Part shown: piece by piece, positions 30,575 through 38,732 of the stretch
How positions within the stretch are numbered: the first letter of the stretch is position 1
Layout of the letters: each line of letters starts with the position of its first letter
Source of the DNA: Actinomycetes bacterium
GTDB taxonomy: Bacteria > Actinomycetota > Acidimicrobiia > Acidimicrobiales > RAAP-2
DNA length: 45,951 bases
Reading direction: 5' to 3'
NCBI GenBank assembly: GCA_021791845.1
Contig: JAJYVT010000021.1
Coordinates: 1 to 45,951 of the forward strand
Notes under the pieces: model-generated
Seen by the model: the letters and a program-made list of their open reading frames with translations, nothing else
The model's database searches: none
What the model was told of the DNA's origin: nothing
Program-made: the position numbers and the translations under genes

Positions 30575-32190
30575 GACGGGCTCACGTCAGGCACACACCC
30601 GGACGGGGCCCCGGACGCCTCCAGTGGGAGACGCAGGACGGCTCGGAGCCCCCCGAGCGGCGAGTCGTCGAGCACGACGCTGCCGCCGTGGGCGCCGGCC
30701 ACCGCGGCCACGATGGCGAGGCCGAGACCGCTGCCGTGCTCGTAGCTCGCAGGGCTGCGGGAGAAGCGGGCCATGGCGGCGGCGCGCTGGGCGGGGGGGA
30801 TGCCGGGACCGGAGTCGTCGACCACGAGGTCGACCCACCCCGGCGGCTCGGCGAGCGGCGGGCTGCCCTGGCCCCAGAGCACGGGGCGCGGCAGCACCGG
30901 ACGCGGCAGCACCGGACCCGAGGGCACCGGGCCCGGCGGCACCGGACCCGGCGGCGGCGCGGAGCGTCGGGAGAGCTGCGCCGAGAGCCGGACCGTGTCG
31001 GCTGGCGTCGTGGCCTTCACCGCGTTGTCGACGAGGTTCAGCAGCGCGCCCCGGACCTTCTCCAGGTCGGCCTGCACCACCAGGTCGGGAACGGCGCCGA
31101 CCTGCCAGTCGCGGGGCGCCAGCACCGTTGCCGCCGCCGCGACGTCCACGACGAGCGAGCGGAGGTCCACCGGCACGATGTCGGCGAAGTCCACCTCCAA
31201 GGACCGCCCCAGCAACATCACCCGGTCAACCATCGCCCGCATCCGGTCGAGCACCTCCACCACCATGGCGGTGGTCGCCCGCACCTCCACCGGGTCGTCG
31301 AGCGTCCCGCGCGTCATGACCTCCAGGTGCCCGCGCATCACGGTCAGCGGGCTCCGCAGCTGGTGCGACACGTCGGCGAGGAGTTGGCGCTGCGCCGACA
31401 TCGCCTGGTCGATCCGGTCGATCATGGCGTCGAAGGTGGCCGCCATCTCCCCCACCTCGTCGCCGCCACGCTCGTCGCTCACCCGCAGCCCGAGGTCGCC
31501 CCGACCGACGATGTCGCGCGCCGTCCGGGTCAGGTGCTGCACCGACCCGAGCAACCGGCGCAGCAGCAGGTACACGCTGGCCGTGGCGGCGAGCAGGGTC
31601 ACCACTCCCTCACCGATGGCGAGCCGGAGCGACCAACTGCTCGCCTGCTCGTAGCCGGCGAGGCTGCCGGCAGTCACGAACGTGCCGATGGCGCGTCCGC
31701 CCTCGACGATCGGTGCCGCCAGAACCTCCTCGCGGCTCTTGCCCGTCGCTAGCTGGAACGTCTCGGTGTGCGCCGGCGGCCGCCCGAGCGCTGCCGCCAC
31801 GCGCGGCGACGACGCCAGCGCCCGGCTGCCGGCGGTGCCCAGGACGGCCCGCTGGGACGGAACGCTCACCACCAGGAGGTCCCCGCCGGCGCCGGGGTGC
31901 CCGGCCAGGAACCCCCGGGCGAAGGACGCCATGCTCTCGCTGGTGGGCCGGGCCGCCGCCGCCTGGGAGAAGGTGGTGACGCTCTCGCTCAGGTCGTTGG
32001 TGACCGTGGTCAGGTAGCGGCCGGCGAAGGCCCGGGTGAACTGCAGCGCGACGATGCCCAGCACCGTGGCGATCACCAGGGCGTGGAACGCCGCCAGACG
32101 GCCGGCGGTGCCGAGACGGGGCCGCCGGCGCAGCGACCCGGCCCGGCGCTCGGGGGGGGCGTCGCCCGCCACGGAGTCCACCGCCTGCAT
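30571..32190 (-). CDS. Membrane sensor histidine kinase
   Basis: A 539-residue kinase. Two transmembrane segments lie at about residues 34-54 and 190-212, with a periplasmic domain between. HAMP is at about 213-265, and the phosphorylated histidine is H276 (LADVSHQLRSPL). The ATPase core has N389 (LLNLVDNA), the G1 box DSGPGI (459-464) and the G2 box GSGLGLAIV. Between the N and G1 boxes is a proline-rich repeat (about residues 412-438) encoded by a 15-base tandem repeat, which is unusual in this compact fold. The start at 32190 is just after a duplicated GGCAGCTGATGCAGG. It is coupled to the response regulator. Confidence 0.92.
   Translation of the reverse strand: MQAVDSVAGDAPPERRAGSLRRRPRLGTAGRLAAFHALVIATVLGIVALQFTRAFAGRYLTTVTNDLSESVTTFSQAAAARPTSESMASFARGFLAGHPGAGGDLLVVSVPSQRAVLGTAGSRALASSPRVAAALGRPPAHTETFQLATGKSREEVLAAPIVEGGRAIGTFVTAGSLAGYEQASSWSLRLAIGEGVVTLLAATASVYLLLRRLLGSVQHLTRTARDIVGRGDLGLRVSDERGGDEVGEMAATFDAMIDRIDQAMSAQRQLLADVSHQLRSPLTVMRGHLEVMTRGTLDDPVEVRATTAMVVEVLDRMRAMVDRVMLLGRSLEVDFADIVPVDLRSLVVDVAAAATVLAPRDWQVGAVPDLVVQADLEKVRGALLNLVDNAVKATTPADTVRLSAQLSRRSAPPPGPVPPGPVPSGPVLPRPVLPRPVLWGQGSPPLAEPPGWVDLVVDDSGPGIPPAQRAAAMARFSRSPASYEHGSGLGLAIVAAVAGAHGGSVVLDDSPLGGLRAVLRLPLEASGAPSGCVPDVSPS
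30881..30957 (-). repeat. 15-bp tandem repeat in the kinase gene
   Basis: About five units of GGCAGCACCGGACGC and variants at 30881-30957. The period preserves the frame and encodes a G/P-P-V repeat in the ATPase domain. Confidence 0.75.
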
Positions 32191-32222
32191 CAGCTGCCGG
32201 TCGGGGCCTGCATCAGCTGCCG
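32186..32222. repeat. Duplicated 14-bp block around a stop and a start codon
   Basis: CTGCATCAGCTGCC occurs at 32186-32199 and 32209-32222. On the minus strand each copy is GGCAGCTGATGCAG. The first carries the TGA stop of the upstream small membrane protein; the second carries the ATG of the kinase. Confidence 0.8.
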
Positions 32223-32809
32223 CTCGACGATGCCGACGATGCCGACGATGCCGACGATGCCGACGATGCCGACGATGCCGACGATGCCGACGACGCCGAC
32301 GACGCCGACGACGGGGATGACGAGTCGGGCGACGAGGTGGGGGGTGAAGAGGGCGATGTGCTCGACGTCGTCGATGTGTCGGACGCCGCCGGGGGTGTGT
32401 CCGACGACGACGCGTCGCTGCTCGCCGGGGCGAGCTGGACGACGGGCTGCTGGGCCGGGACCGCCTGGAAGGTCGAGACCGGTGGCTGGCTCGCCGGCGG
32501 CGGCGGGCTCGCGCTCGCACCTCTAGGCGGCGGGCTCGGGCTCGCACCTCCAGTCGGTGGGCTCGCCGGGGGAACGGTCGTCGGGGCGACGGCGGCGCGC
32601 ACCGGCGGCCCGGTGACGGCGGTTCCCGACGCCTCCCCCGACCCTCGTTGGCCGGACGGGGAGACGAGGGCCGCCGAGGGGACGGGCCTGGTCGGGTCGG
32701 CCCCCAGGCCGAGCGACACCAGGCCGGCCACCACGAGGGCACCGCCCACCACGGCCGCGTAGAGGAGCCCAAAGAGCAGCTGGCGGTGCCGGAACCCGAC
32801 TCGGCGCAC
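32213..32809 (-). CDS. Membrane-anchored Pro/Ser-rich repeat protein
   Basis: A 198-residue protein with a short basic N-terminus and one hydrophobic segment (about residues 11-34, LLFGLLYAAVVGGALVVAGL), so it is anchored with the rest outside or as a signal anchor. The remainder is Pro/Ala/Ser/Thr-rich, ending in an (SSA)n tract from a 9-base repeat. The GTG start has GGGAG 8 bases upstream. It precedes the kinase with a 23-base gap on the same strand, so it may be a cell-envelope partner of that two-component system. The tract is low-complexity, so length may vary between strains. Confidence 0.75.
   Translation of the reverse strand: MRRVGFRHRQLLFGLLYAAVVGGALVVAGLVSLGLGADPTRPVPSAALVSPSGQRGSGEASGTAVTGPPVRAAVAPTTVPPASPPTGGASPSPPPRGASASPPPPASQPPVSTFQAVPAQQPVVQLAPASSDASSSDTPPAASDTSTTSSTSPSSPPTSSPDSSSPSSASSASSASSASSASSASSASSASSASSSGS
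32226..32310 (-). repeat. 9-bp tandem repeat (GACGATGCC), about nine copies
   Basis: About seven exact GACGATGCC units followed by two GACGACGCC units. The period of 9 keeps the frame and encodes the SSA tract of the membrane-anchored protein. Confidence 0.93.
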
Positions 32810-32872
32810 GGTGGCTACTCCCTCACTGCGAGCCCGTGCGGGCCCGACGTCGGGAACGAGGGTAGCCGCCGG

Positions 32873-34252
32873 TCATGCGTCAGCCGGCGCGGGGTGCGCC
32901 CAGCGCAGTGGCGGCCAGACGATGGCCGGGAACTCGGTGGGCAGACCGCGCCCGATGCCGTAGACCGAGAGGCCCGCCCCGGAGAAGGCGTCGAGGTCGA
33001 GGACCCCTGCGGCGTCGATCACGGTGCGGCCCTCCATGGTGGCTGCGACCTCCGTCGGCGCAAGGTCCCGGTAGTCGGGCGCCGGGGTGGTGACCACCAT
33101 GGCATCCGCATCCGCCAGGGCCTCGGCGATGCTCGCCACCTGCCCCGCCGTGGCCGTCCTGGCCAGAGGGTCGTGGACGCGCACGGTGGCGCCGGCCTCC
33201 GAGAGCTGCGCCGCGATGTCGAGCCCCGGCGAGTCGCGGGTGTCGTCGGTTCCCGCCTTGAAGGCGACGCCCAGGACGGCCACCCGCTTCCCGGCGAGGG
33301 TGCCGAGGATGAGGCGCAGCTTGCCGACCACCCGCTGGCGGGCCCGCTCGTTCTGGCGCTCGGCCGCCTCGGCCAGGAGGGTCGGGGTCCCGAGGGCGTC
33401 GCCGACGGCCCGGAAGCCGGCCACGTCCTTGGGCAGGCACGACCCGCCGTAGCCGGTGCCCGGGCCCAAGAAGGCGGTCCCCAGGCGGTGATCGAGCCCG
33501 ACGCCCCGCAGGACGGTCGAGGCGTCCGTCCCCAGGGCGTCGCAGAGCCCGGCAACCTCGTTGGCGAAGGAGACCTTGATGGCGAGGAGGGTGTTGGCCG
33601 CGTACTTGACGAGCTCGGCACCGCGCCGGTCGGTGAGGACCACCGGGCACCCCGCCGGGTACAGGCTGGCGACCGCCCGCCCGATCTCGGGGTCCTCGGC
33701 ACCGACCACCACCCGGTCAGGGGCAAGGAAGTCCTCGACCGCGCTCGACTCGCGAAGGAACTCGGGGCTCGAGGCGACCGAGATGGTCACGCCCGGCGTG
33801 GCGTGCTCGGCGCACACCAGTTCGATCGCCTCACAGCTGCCCGGCGGGACCGTGCTCTTCACCACGACGATCACGTCGGAGACGGCGGCGGCGGCCACCT
33901 CGCGTGCCGCGGCGGCCAGGTGGCCGAGGTTCGGCACCCCTGTCGGCTGCGGTGGGGTGCCCACGCAGAGGAAGGCCACCCCGGCGTCGTGCAGCGCCGG
34001 GGCCGTCTGGCCGAAGAACTCGAGCGTCCCGGCGCTCGTGCCGGCGGCCACCAGCTCCGCCAGACCCGGCTCGTGGATGGGGACCACGCCGCGGCGAAGC
34101 TGGTCCAACTTCCACGGGTCCGCCTCGACGCAGGCCACCTGATGGCCGAGATGGGACAAGCAGGCGGCGGCAGTGAGGCCGACGTAGCCGGCGCCGACGA
34201 CGCACACCTTGCGGCGGGCGCCGGGAGCCGATGCGGACGGAGGGAGGGGCAT
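32873..34252 (-). CDS. UDP-glucose/GDP-mannose dehydrogenase
   Basis: A 459-residue enzyme of the UDP-glucose 6-dehydrogenase family that oxidises a nucleotide sugar to the uronate for cell-surface polymers. The NAD-binding VVGAGYVGLTAAACL is at about residues 18-32. The catalytic cysteine is in GTGYGGSCLPKD, and the central helix is in LVKYAANTLLAIKVSFANEVAGLCD. The C-terminal NAD-linked domain has VAVLGVAFKAGTDDTRDSPGLDI. It is the last gene of the polysaccharide operon, 51 bases after the ABC transporter, with AAAGG upstream. Three 13-bp repeats lie in that gap. The substrate (UDP-glucose or GDP-mannose) cannot be decided. Confidence 0.93.
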   Translation of the reverse strand: MPLPPSASAPGARRKVCVVGAGYVGLTAAACLSHLGHQVACVEADPWKLDQLRRGVVPIHEPGLAELVAAGTSAGTLEFFGQTAPALHDAGVAFLCVGTPPQPTGVPNLGHLAAAAREVAAAAVSDVIVVVKSTVPPGSCEAIELVCAEHATPGVTISVASSPEFLRESSAVEDFLAPDRVVVGAEDPEIGRAVASLYPAGCPVVLTDRRGAELVKYAANTLLAIKVSFANEVAGLCDALGTDASTVLRGVGLDHRLGTAFLGPGTGYGGSCLPKDVAGFRAVGDALGTPTLLAEAAERQNERARQRVVGKLRLILGTLAGKRVAVLGVAFKAGTDDTRDSPGLDIAAQLSEAGATVRVHDPLARTATAGQVASIAEALADADAMVVTTPAPDYRDLAPTEVAATMEGRTVIDAAGVLDLDAFSGAGLSVYGIGRGLPTEFPAIVWPPLRWAHPAPADA

Positions 34253-34257
34253 GGGGA

Positions 34258-34296
34258 CCTTTCTGTCGTGATGTTCAGTCGTGGCGTTCTGTCGTG
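34258..34296 (-). repeat. Three 13-bp direct repeats between ABC transporter and UDP-sugar dehydrogenase
   Basis: On the minus strand: CACGACAGAACGC, CACGACTGAACAT and CACGACAGAAAGG. The third copy carries the AAAGG Shine-Dalgarno of the dehydrogenase gene. Repeated sites of this kind suggest protein binding or slippage. Confidence 0.75.
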
Positions 34297-34303
34297 GTGT
34301 GGG

Positions 34304-36190
34304 TCAGGTGACGGAGAGCTGGGCCGGCCGCAACGACCCGTGGGCGCGGTGGAGCCGGGCGTAGGCGCGGCCGGTGCCGAGCAGCTGGGTGTGGCTCCCC
34401 TGCTCGACGATGCGGCCGGCGGAGAGGACGGAGATCCGGTCGGCGCCGTGCACGGCCGCGAGCTGGTGGCTCACCAGCAGCGTGGTGCGCCCGGCTCGCA
34501 GACGCTCGAGCGCTCCCAGCACGGTCGACTCGGTGGCGGCGTCGAGGCCCGTGGTGGGCTCGTCGAGGAGGAGGATGGGGGCGTCGCGCACCATGGCCCG
34601 GGCGATGGCGACGCACTGGCGCTGCCCTCCGGAGAGGCCGGCACCCCCCTCGCCGACCTCGGTGTCGTAGCCGTCGCGCAGGTGGGAGAGGACGTCGTGG
34701 ACGCCCACCGCCTTGGCCGCCGCGACGGCGTCGGCTCGCGTCCCGCCCGGCCGACCGTAGGCGATGTTCTCCCAGACGGTGGGCCGCAACAGCGCCATCT
34801 CCTGCGGCACGAGGGCCGTCTGCGCACGAAGCCACTGCAGGTCCAGGTCTCGGAGGTCGGAGCCGTCGAGGAGCACCCGGCCCGCCGCCGGGTCGGCGAA
34901 GCGCGCCGCCAGGCGCAAGAGCGTGCTCTTGCCGCTCCCGGTGGTGCCCACGAGCGCATGGGTCTCCCCGGACGACACCGTGAGGTCGACGTCCTGAAGG
35001 GCCAGGGTGGTGCCGGGGTGGGAGAACGAGACGGCGTCGAAGTGCAGGCGGCCCTCGACCGTGGCCGGCCGCCGCGGGTGGGGGCGAGCCGGCAGGTGCT
35101 GCTCGGCGGAGAGGATCTCGTGCACGCGCTCCGCCGAGGCACGGCCCCTGCCGACCGTCCCGGCGAGCTTCGCCAGCTGGCGGGCCGGGCTGTACATCCC
35201 CCGGAAGTAGGCGCTGAAGACCAGCAGGTCGCCCATGGTCAGCTTCCCGCCGAGCACCTGCTGTGCGCCGATCAGCATCACCACGGCGGTGGCGATCGTC
35301 ATCAGGGCTCCCACGAGGGGGGTGAAGCGCGATTGGAGCACCACGGCCCGGCGGCTCGCGCTGAGCCCTTCCATTGCGAGGTTCCCGTAGCGGGCCGCTT
35401 CCGCCTCCTCGGCTCCGAAGGCCTGGACCACCGGCAGGCTCACCAGGGTCCGCTGCGCCGCCGCCGAGGCCAGGCCCTCGCTGCGGCGCGCCCCGCGTTG
35501 GGCGGCCTTGATGACGGCGAGGTAATGGCGGACCACCCACCACAGGACCGGCAGGAGGCAGAGCGCCAGCAGGCTGAAGCTCCAGTCCACCACGAGGAGG
35601 ATGACGACCATGCCCACCACGGTGATCGTGTTCTCGACGACCACGGGCACCACGTTGACCACCACGCTCTGGACGGCCTGCACGTCGCCGCCGAGGCGCG
35701 AGAGCAGGTCGCCGACGGGCCGGCGCTGGTGGAACGCCGATGACTGGGCCTCCAGGTGACGGAACAGCCGGCAGCGCAGCTCGAGCACCACGCGCTGGCC
35801 GGCGTTGGCCAGCAGCGCGTTCGCCCCGTAGGAGGCCACGGCCAACAGAGCGGCGACCATCGCCATGCCCGCGACGAGCGCGTAGAGGAGCGCCGTCCGG
35901 CCGGCGGGCAGCCAGGAAAGCACCGCCGGGAGGCGGTGGTGCGACAGGACGTTGTCGAAGATCATCTTGAGCGGGACGGGCGCCACCCACTGCAGGACCG
36001 CCCGGAGCACCGAGAAGGCCAGGCCGGCGGCGATCGTGAGCCGGACCGGTGCGAGCTCCATTCCCCACCAACGGGGGAGGTTGGGCCCGCGTCGGTGCCG
36101 GCCGCCGCGTCGGCCGCCGCGTCGGCCGGGAACCGGCAGTCGGTGCAGGACGCCGACGGAGGGTCGGACGCGGCGCTCCGGCGTCGTCAC
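34304..36190 (-). CDS. ABC transporter, permease and ATPase fused (lipid/polysaccharide exporter type)
   Basis: A 628-residue half-transporter. The transmembrane domain (about 45-345) has six hydrophobic segments. The ATPase has Walker A GTTGSGKST, the Q loop, the signature LSGGQRQ and Walker B ILLLDEP. It belongs to the MsbA-like/type IV exporters. The GTG at 36190 overlaps the glycosyltransferase stop (GTGA), so it is coupled; M44 (MELAPVRL) is an alternative start. The context with three glycosyltransferases suggests export of a glycolipid or polysaccharide repeat unit. Confidence 0.93.
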   Translation of the reverse strand: MTTPERRVRPSVGVLHRLPVPGRRGGRRGGRHRRGPNLPRWWGMELAPVRLTIAAGLAFSVLRAVLQWVAPVPLKMIFDNVLSHHRLPAVLSWLPAGRTALLYALVAGMAMVAALLAVASYGANALLANAGQRVVLELRCRLFRHLEAQSSAFHQRRPVGDLLSRLGGDVQAVQSVVVNVVPVVVENTITVVGMVVILLVVDWSFSLLALCLLPVLWWVVRHYLAVIKAAQRGARRSEGLASAAAQRTLVSLPVVQAFGAEEAEAARYGNLAMEGLSASRRAVVLQSRFTPLVGALMTIATAVVMLIGAQQVLGGKLTMGDLLVFSAYFRGMYSPARQLAKLAGTVGRGRASAERVHEILSAEQHLPARPHPRRPATVEGRLHFDAVSFSHPGTTLALQDVDLTVSSGETHALVGTTGSGKSTLLRLAARFADPAAGRVLLDGSDLRDLDLQWLRAQTALVPQEMALLRPTVWENIAYGRPGGTRADAVAAAKAVGVHDVLSHLRDGYDTEVGEGGAGLSGGQRQCVAIARAMVRDAPILLLDEPTTGLDAATESTVLGALERLRAGRTTLLVSHQLAAVHGADRISVLSAGRIVEQGSHTQLLGTGRAYARLHRAHGSLRPAQLSVT

Positions 36191-37404
36191 GAGCAGGTGG
36201 GCGCCGGTTCCGGGCGCACCGGGACGGCGGCGAACGCCATCGTGCGCCGGGCGACCGCCTCCCAGTCGAGACGCTCGACCGCCGAACGGCGGGCGCGCGA
36301 TCCCAGCTCCGCTCGGCGGGCCGGGCTAGTGGCGAGGCCGACCAGCAGGTCGCGCAGGGCGCCGGCGTCACCCGGCGGGAAGAGCTCGCCCGTCCCCGCC
36401 AGGAGCTGCCGGACCGGGGCGAAGTCCGACGCCACCACCACCCGGCCGGCCGCCATGGCCTCGGCCACCTTGAGGGGCGAGAAGTAGAAGTCCTCGCTCG
36501 GCAGGTACGGCGCCGCACAAACGTCCATGGCCGCGAGGTAGCCCGGCATCTCGGCGAACGGCACGGCCCCGGTCAGCACGGCATCGACGTCGCCGGCGAG
36601 CCGCCGGGTCGCCCACTCGAGGCGCGATCGGAGCGGCCCGTCGCCCACCACCAGCAGGCCCAGCCGGCGGCCGAGGACCCGTCCGGTCCCGGCGACGGCG
36701 TCGACCAGCAGCTCGACGCCGTGCCAGGGCTTGAGGCTGCCGGCAAAGCCGACGACCACGCGGCCCTCCAGGCCGGTCTCGGCGCGCAGCTGGTGGCCGC
36801 GAGGCGCCCAACGGGAGGGGTCCAGCGCGGCAGTCTCGGCACCGTTGGGCACCACGACGGCTTCCACCGCCCCCCGCGCCACCGCCCAGCGGGCCAGGGG
36901 CTCGCTCACCGCGAGGACCCTGGCGCCGTCGAGGGCGCGGTGCTCGGCGAGCTCCGCCTCGGCCGTGCGCTCCAGGCCGAAGTGTCGTGCCCGCTCCGCC
37001 GCGACCGGTGCGTCCACCTCGACCACACGCGCCAGACCGCGCGAGGAGCACAGCTCGGTGCCTTGGCCGGCAAAGAGCGTCAGCCGCTCGTGCACCCAGT
37101 GGGGCGGGTCGGCGTCCAGGTGGCGCCCGACCGCGTCGAAGAACCGGTGCGAGGCGGCGATCCGGGAGGGCTCGCCGGCGGTGCCGCTCGCCACCGCGCC
37201 GGCGTCCACCGGGACCACGCGCACCCCCGCCGCTCCGGCTGCGCGCAGTGGGCCCACGACCTTGGCGGCGTAGAGCGAGACCCTCGCCCCCCGGCGCGCC
37301 ATCGCGCAGCAGAGCGACTCGACGTGCACCGAGGCGCCCTTGGTCCCGCCCACCGGGATCCCCGGGTCCGGGAGCAGGTATGCCACCCTCGGAGCGGCGG
37401 TCAC
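36187..37404 (-). CDS. GT4-type glycosyltransferase
   Basis: A 405-residue retaining glycosyltransferase with two Rossmann domains (GT-B). The N-terminal LLPDPGIPVGGTKGASVHVESL glycine-rich loop is present. VVVGFAGSLKPWHGVELL starts the C-terminal domain, and GDGPLRSRLEW and EDFYFSPLKVAEAMAAGRVVVASDF carry the donor-binding E-x7-E motif. The GTG at 37404 overlaps the previous stop as GTGA. It transfers a sugar from a nucleotide donor in the surface-polymer pathway; specificity is unknown. Confidence 0.9.
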   Translation of the reverse strand: MTAAPRVAYLLPDPGIPVGGTKGASVHVESLCCAMARRGARVSLYAAKVVGPLRAAGAAGVRVVPVDAGAVASGTAGEPSRIAASHRFFDAVGRHLDADPPHWVHERLTLFAGQGTELCSSRGLARVVEVDAPVAAERARHFGLERTAEAELAEHRALDGARVLAVSEPLARWAVARGAVEAVVVPNGAETAALDPSRWAPRGHQLRAETGLEGRVVVGFAGSLKPWHGVELLVDAVAGTGRVLGRRLGLLVVGDGPLRSRLEWATRRLAGDVDAVLTGAVPFAEMPGYLAAMDVCAAPYLPSEDFYFSPLKVAEAMAAGRVVVASDFAPVRQLLAGTGELFPPGDAGALRDLLVGLATSPARRAELGSRARRSAVERLDWEAVARRTMAFAAVPVRPEPAPTCS

Positions 37405-38732
37405 CGGGCCGTCACCAGCTCGAGGGCCGGACGCTCGCCGACGCCGGCGGAACGCAGGAGCCCGGCCACGGGCGCGATGCAGACCGGGCGGGAGAGATGG
37501 GCGACGCAGTGGCGGCGCGCCGATGCACCGAGCGCCGACCGGAGCGCGGGATCCCGCGCCAGCGACTCCAGCGCAGCCGCCAACGCCTCGGGATCTCCGG
37601 GGGGGACCACCAGGCCGGTGACACCGGTGGCGAGCACCTCGGGTATTCCGGCGACGGAGGTGGCGACCACGGCCAGGCCGCTCGACATCGCCTCGAGCAG
37701 GGCGTTGGGGATGCCGTCGCGGTCGCCGTCGGGCGTGACCACGCTCGCCTGGACGAAGGCGTCCGCCCAGCCGAAGCACTCGGCGACCTCGTGCTGGCGC
37801 AACGCTCCGGCAAAGAAGACCCGGTCGTCGACGCCCAGGCGCTGCGCCAGCTGGCGCAGCTCGGAGCGCTGCTCGCCCCCACCGACGACCCGGCACTCGA
37901 GCTCGACGCCCCGGTCCCGCAGGCGCGCCAGCGCAGCCAGGAAGTCGGGGTAGCCCTTCTTCGGCACCAGTCGTCCGACGGCGAGGACCCGGAGCGGCCC
38001 GCCACCGGGCTCCTCCTCCCTCGACCCGCTGCCGCGGCGCGGCGCGAACTGCTCGGTGTCGACGCCGTGGAGCGCCAGCACCACCTTGTGGGTGTGCGAC
38101 GTGATCGCCGGGTCCCGGTGAGACCGGACGACGCGCACCATCTCCGCCGCGGCGCTCGCCGAGCACACCAGCACGAACGACGAGGCCGCGACCTTGCGCG
38201 CCAGGATGTCGGGGCTCGAGCGGTAGAGGTCCTTGGCGTGGGCGGCGAAGCTGAAGCTGATCCCGGTCAGCAGGTGGACGAAGTGGGCGACGCTGGCCGG
38301 GCCGTGGGCGAAGGCGGCGTGCAGGTGGCGCGCCCCGGCTGCCTCCAGCTCGACCGCCAGCGGCCCCGCCTCCAAGAAGTGCTTGAGGGTCGACCGATGG
38401 CGCCTGGCCACCGCGATGTGGCCCACCACGCCGAGCCACCGACGCGGGCGGCGGGCCAGCAGCCGCGCATGGCAGCGTGCGAAGCGAAGGTAGTCGCTCA
38501 GGGCGGAGCGCCCTGGGCGGTGGAGGTAGTGGACCGGGCTTTGCACCCGGGCGACGCGAGGCTGCGCCACCGCCTCGCCCGGGTCGGCGATGGCCCAGAG
38601 CTGCAAGGGCACGCCCGCGGCTTCGAGCCCGATGATCTCGTCCAGGATGAAGGTCTCCGACAGCCGGGGGAACCGCTTGGTGAGGTAGCCCACGACCGGG
38701 CCGGGGTCTTCGGCCAGCTCGACGGCGCTCAT
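37401..38732 (-). CDS. GT4-type glycosyltransferase (colanic/EPS type)
   Basis: A 443-residue GT-B glycosyltransferase. YLTKRFPRLSETFILDEIIGLEAAG at the N-terminus is typical of the exopolysaccharide WcaL-like branch. The C-terminal domain has VLAVGRLVPKKGYPDFLAALARL, GGGEQRSELRQLAQRLG and the EAMSSGLAVVATSVAGIPEV motif. The ATG at 38732 overlaps the previous gene's stop (ATGA). It is tightly packed in the six-gene operon. Soluble or peripherally membrane-bound. Confidence 0.92.
   Translation of the reverse strand: MSAVELAEDPGPVVGYLTKRFPRLSETFILDEIIGLEAAGVPLQLWAIADPGEAVAQPRVARVQSPVHYLHRPGRSALSDYLRFARCHARLLARRPRRWLGVVGHIAVARRHRSTLKHFLEAGPLAVELEAAGARHLHAAFAHGPASVAHFVHLLTGISFSFAAHAKDLYRSSPDILARKVAASSFVLVCSASAAAEMVRVVRSHRDPAITSHTHKVVLALHGVDTEQFAPRRGSGSREEEPGGGPLRVLAVGRLVPKKGYPDFLAALARLRDRGVELECRVVGGGEQRSELRQLAQRLGVDDRVFFAGALRQHEVAECFGWADAFVQASVVTPDGDRDGIPNALLEAMSSGLAVVATSVAGIPEVLATGVTGLVVPPGDPEALAAALESLARDPALRSALGASARRHCVAHLSRPVCIAPVAGLLRSAGVGERPALELVTAR

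Noticed and set aside
32648..35743. A plus-strand open frame of 1,031 codons
   Set aside because: It is the shadow of UDP-sugar dehydrogenase and the ABC transporter, both of which have clear catalytic motifs.
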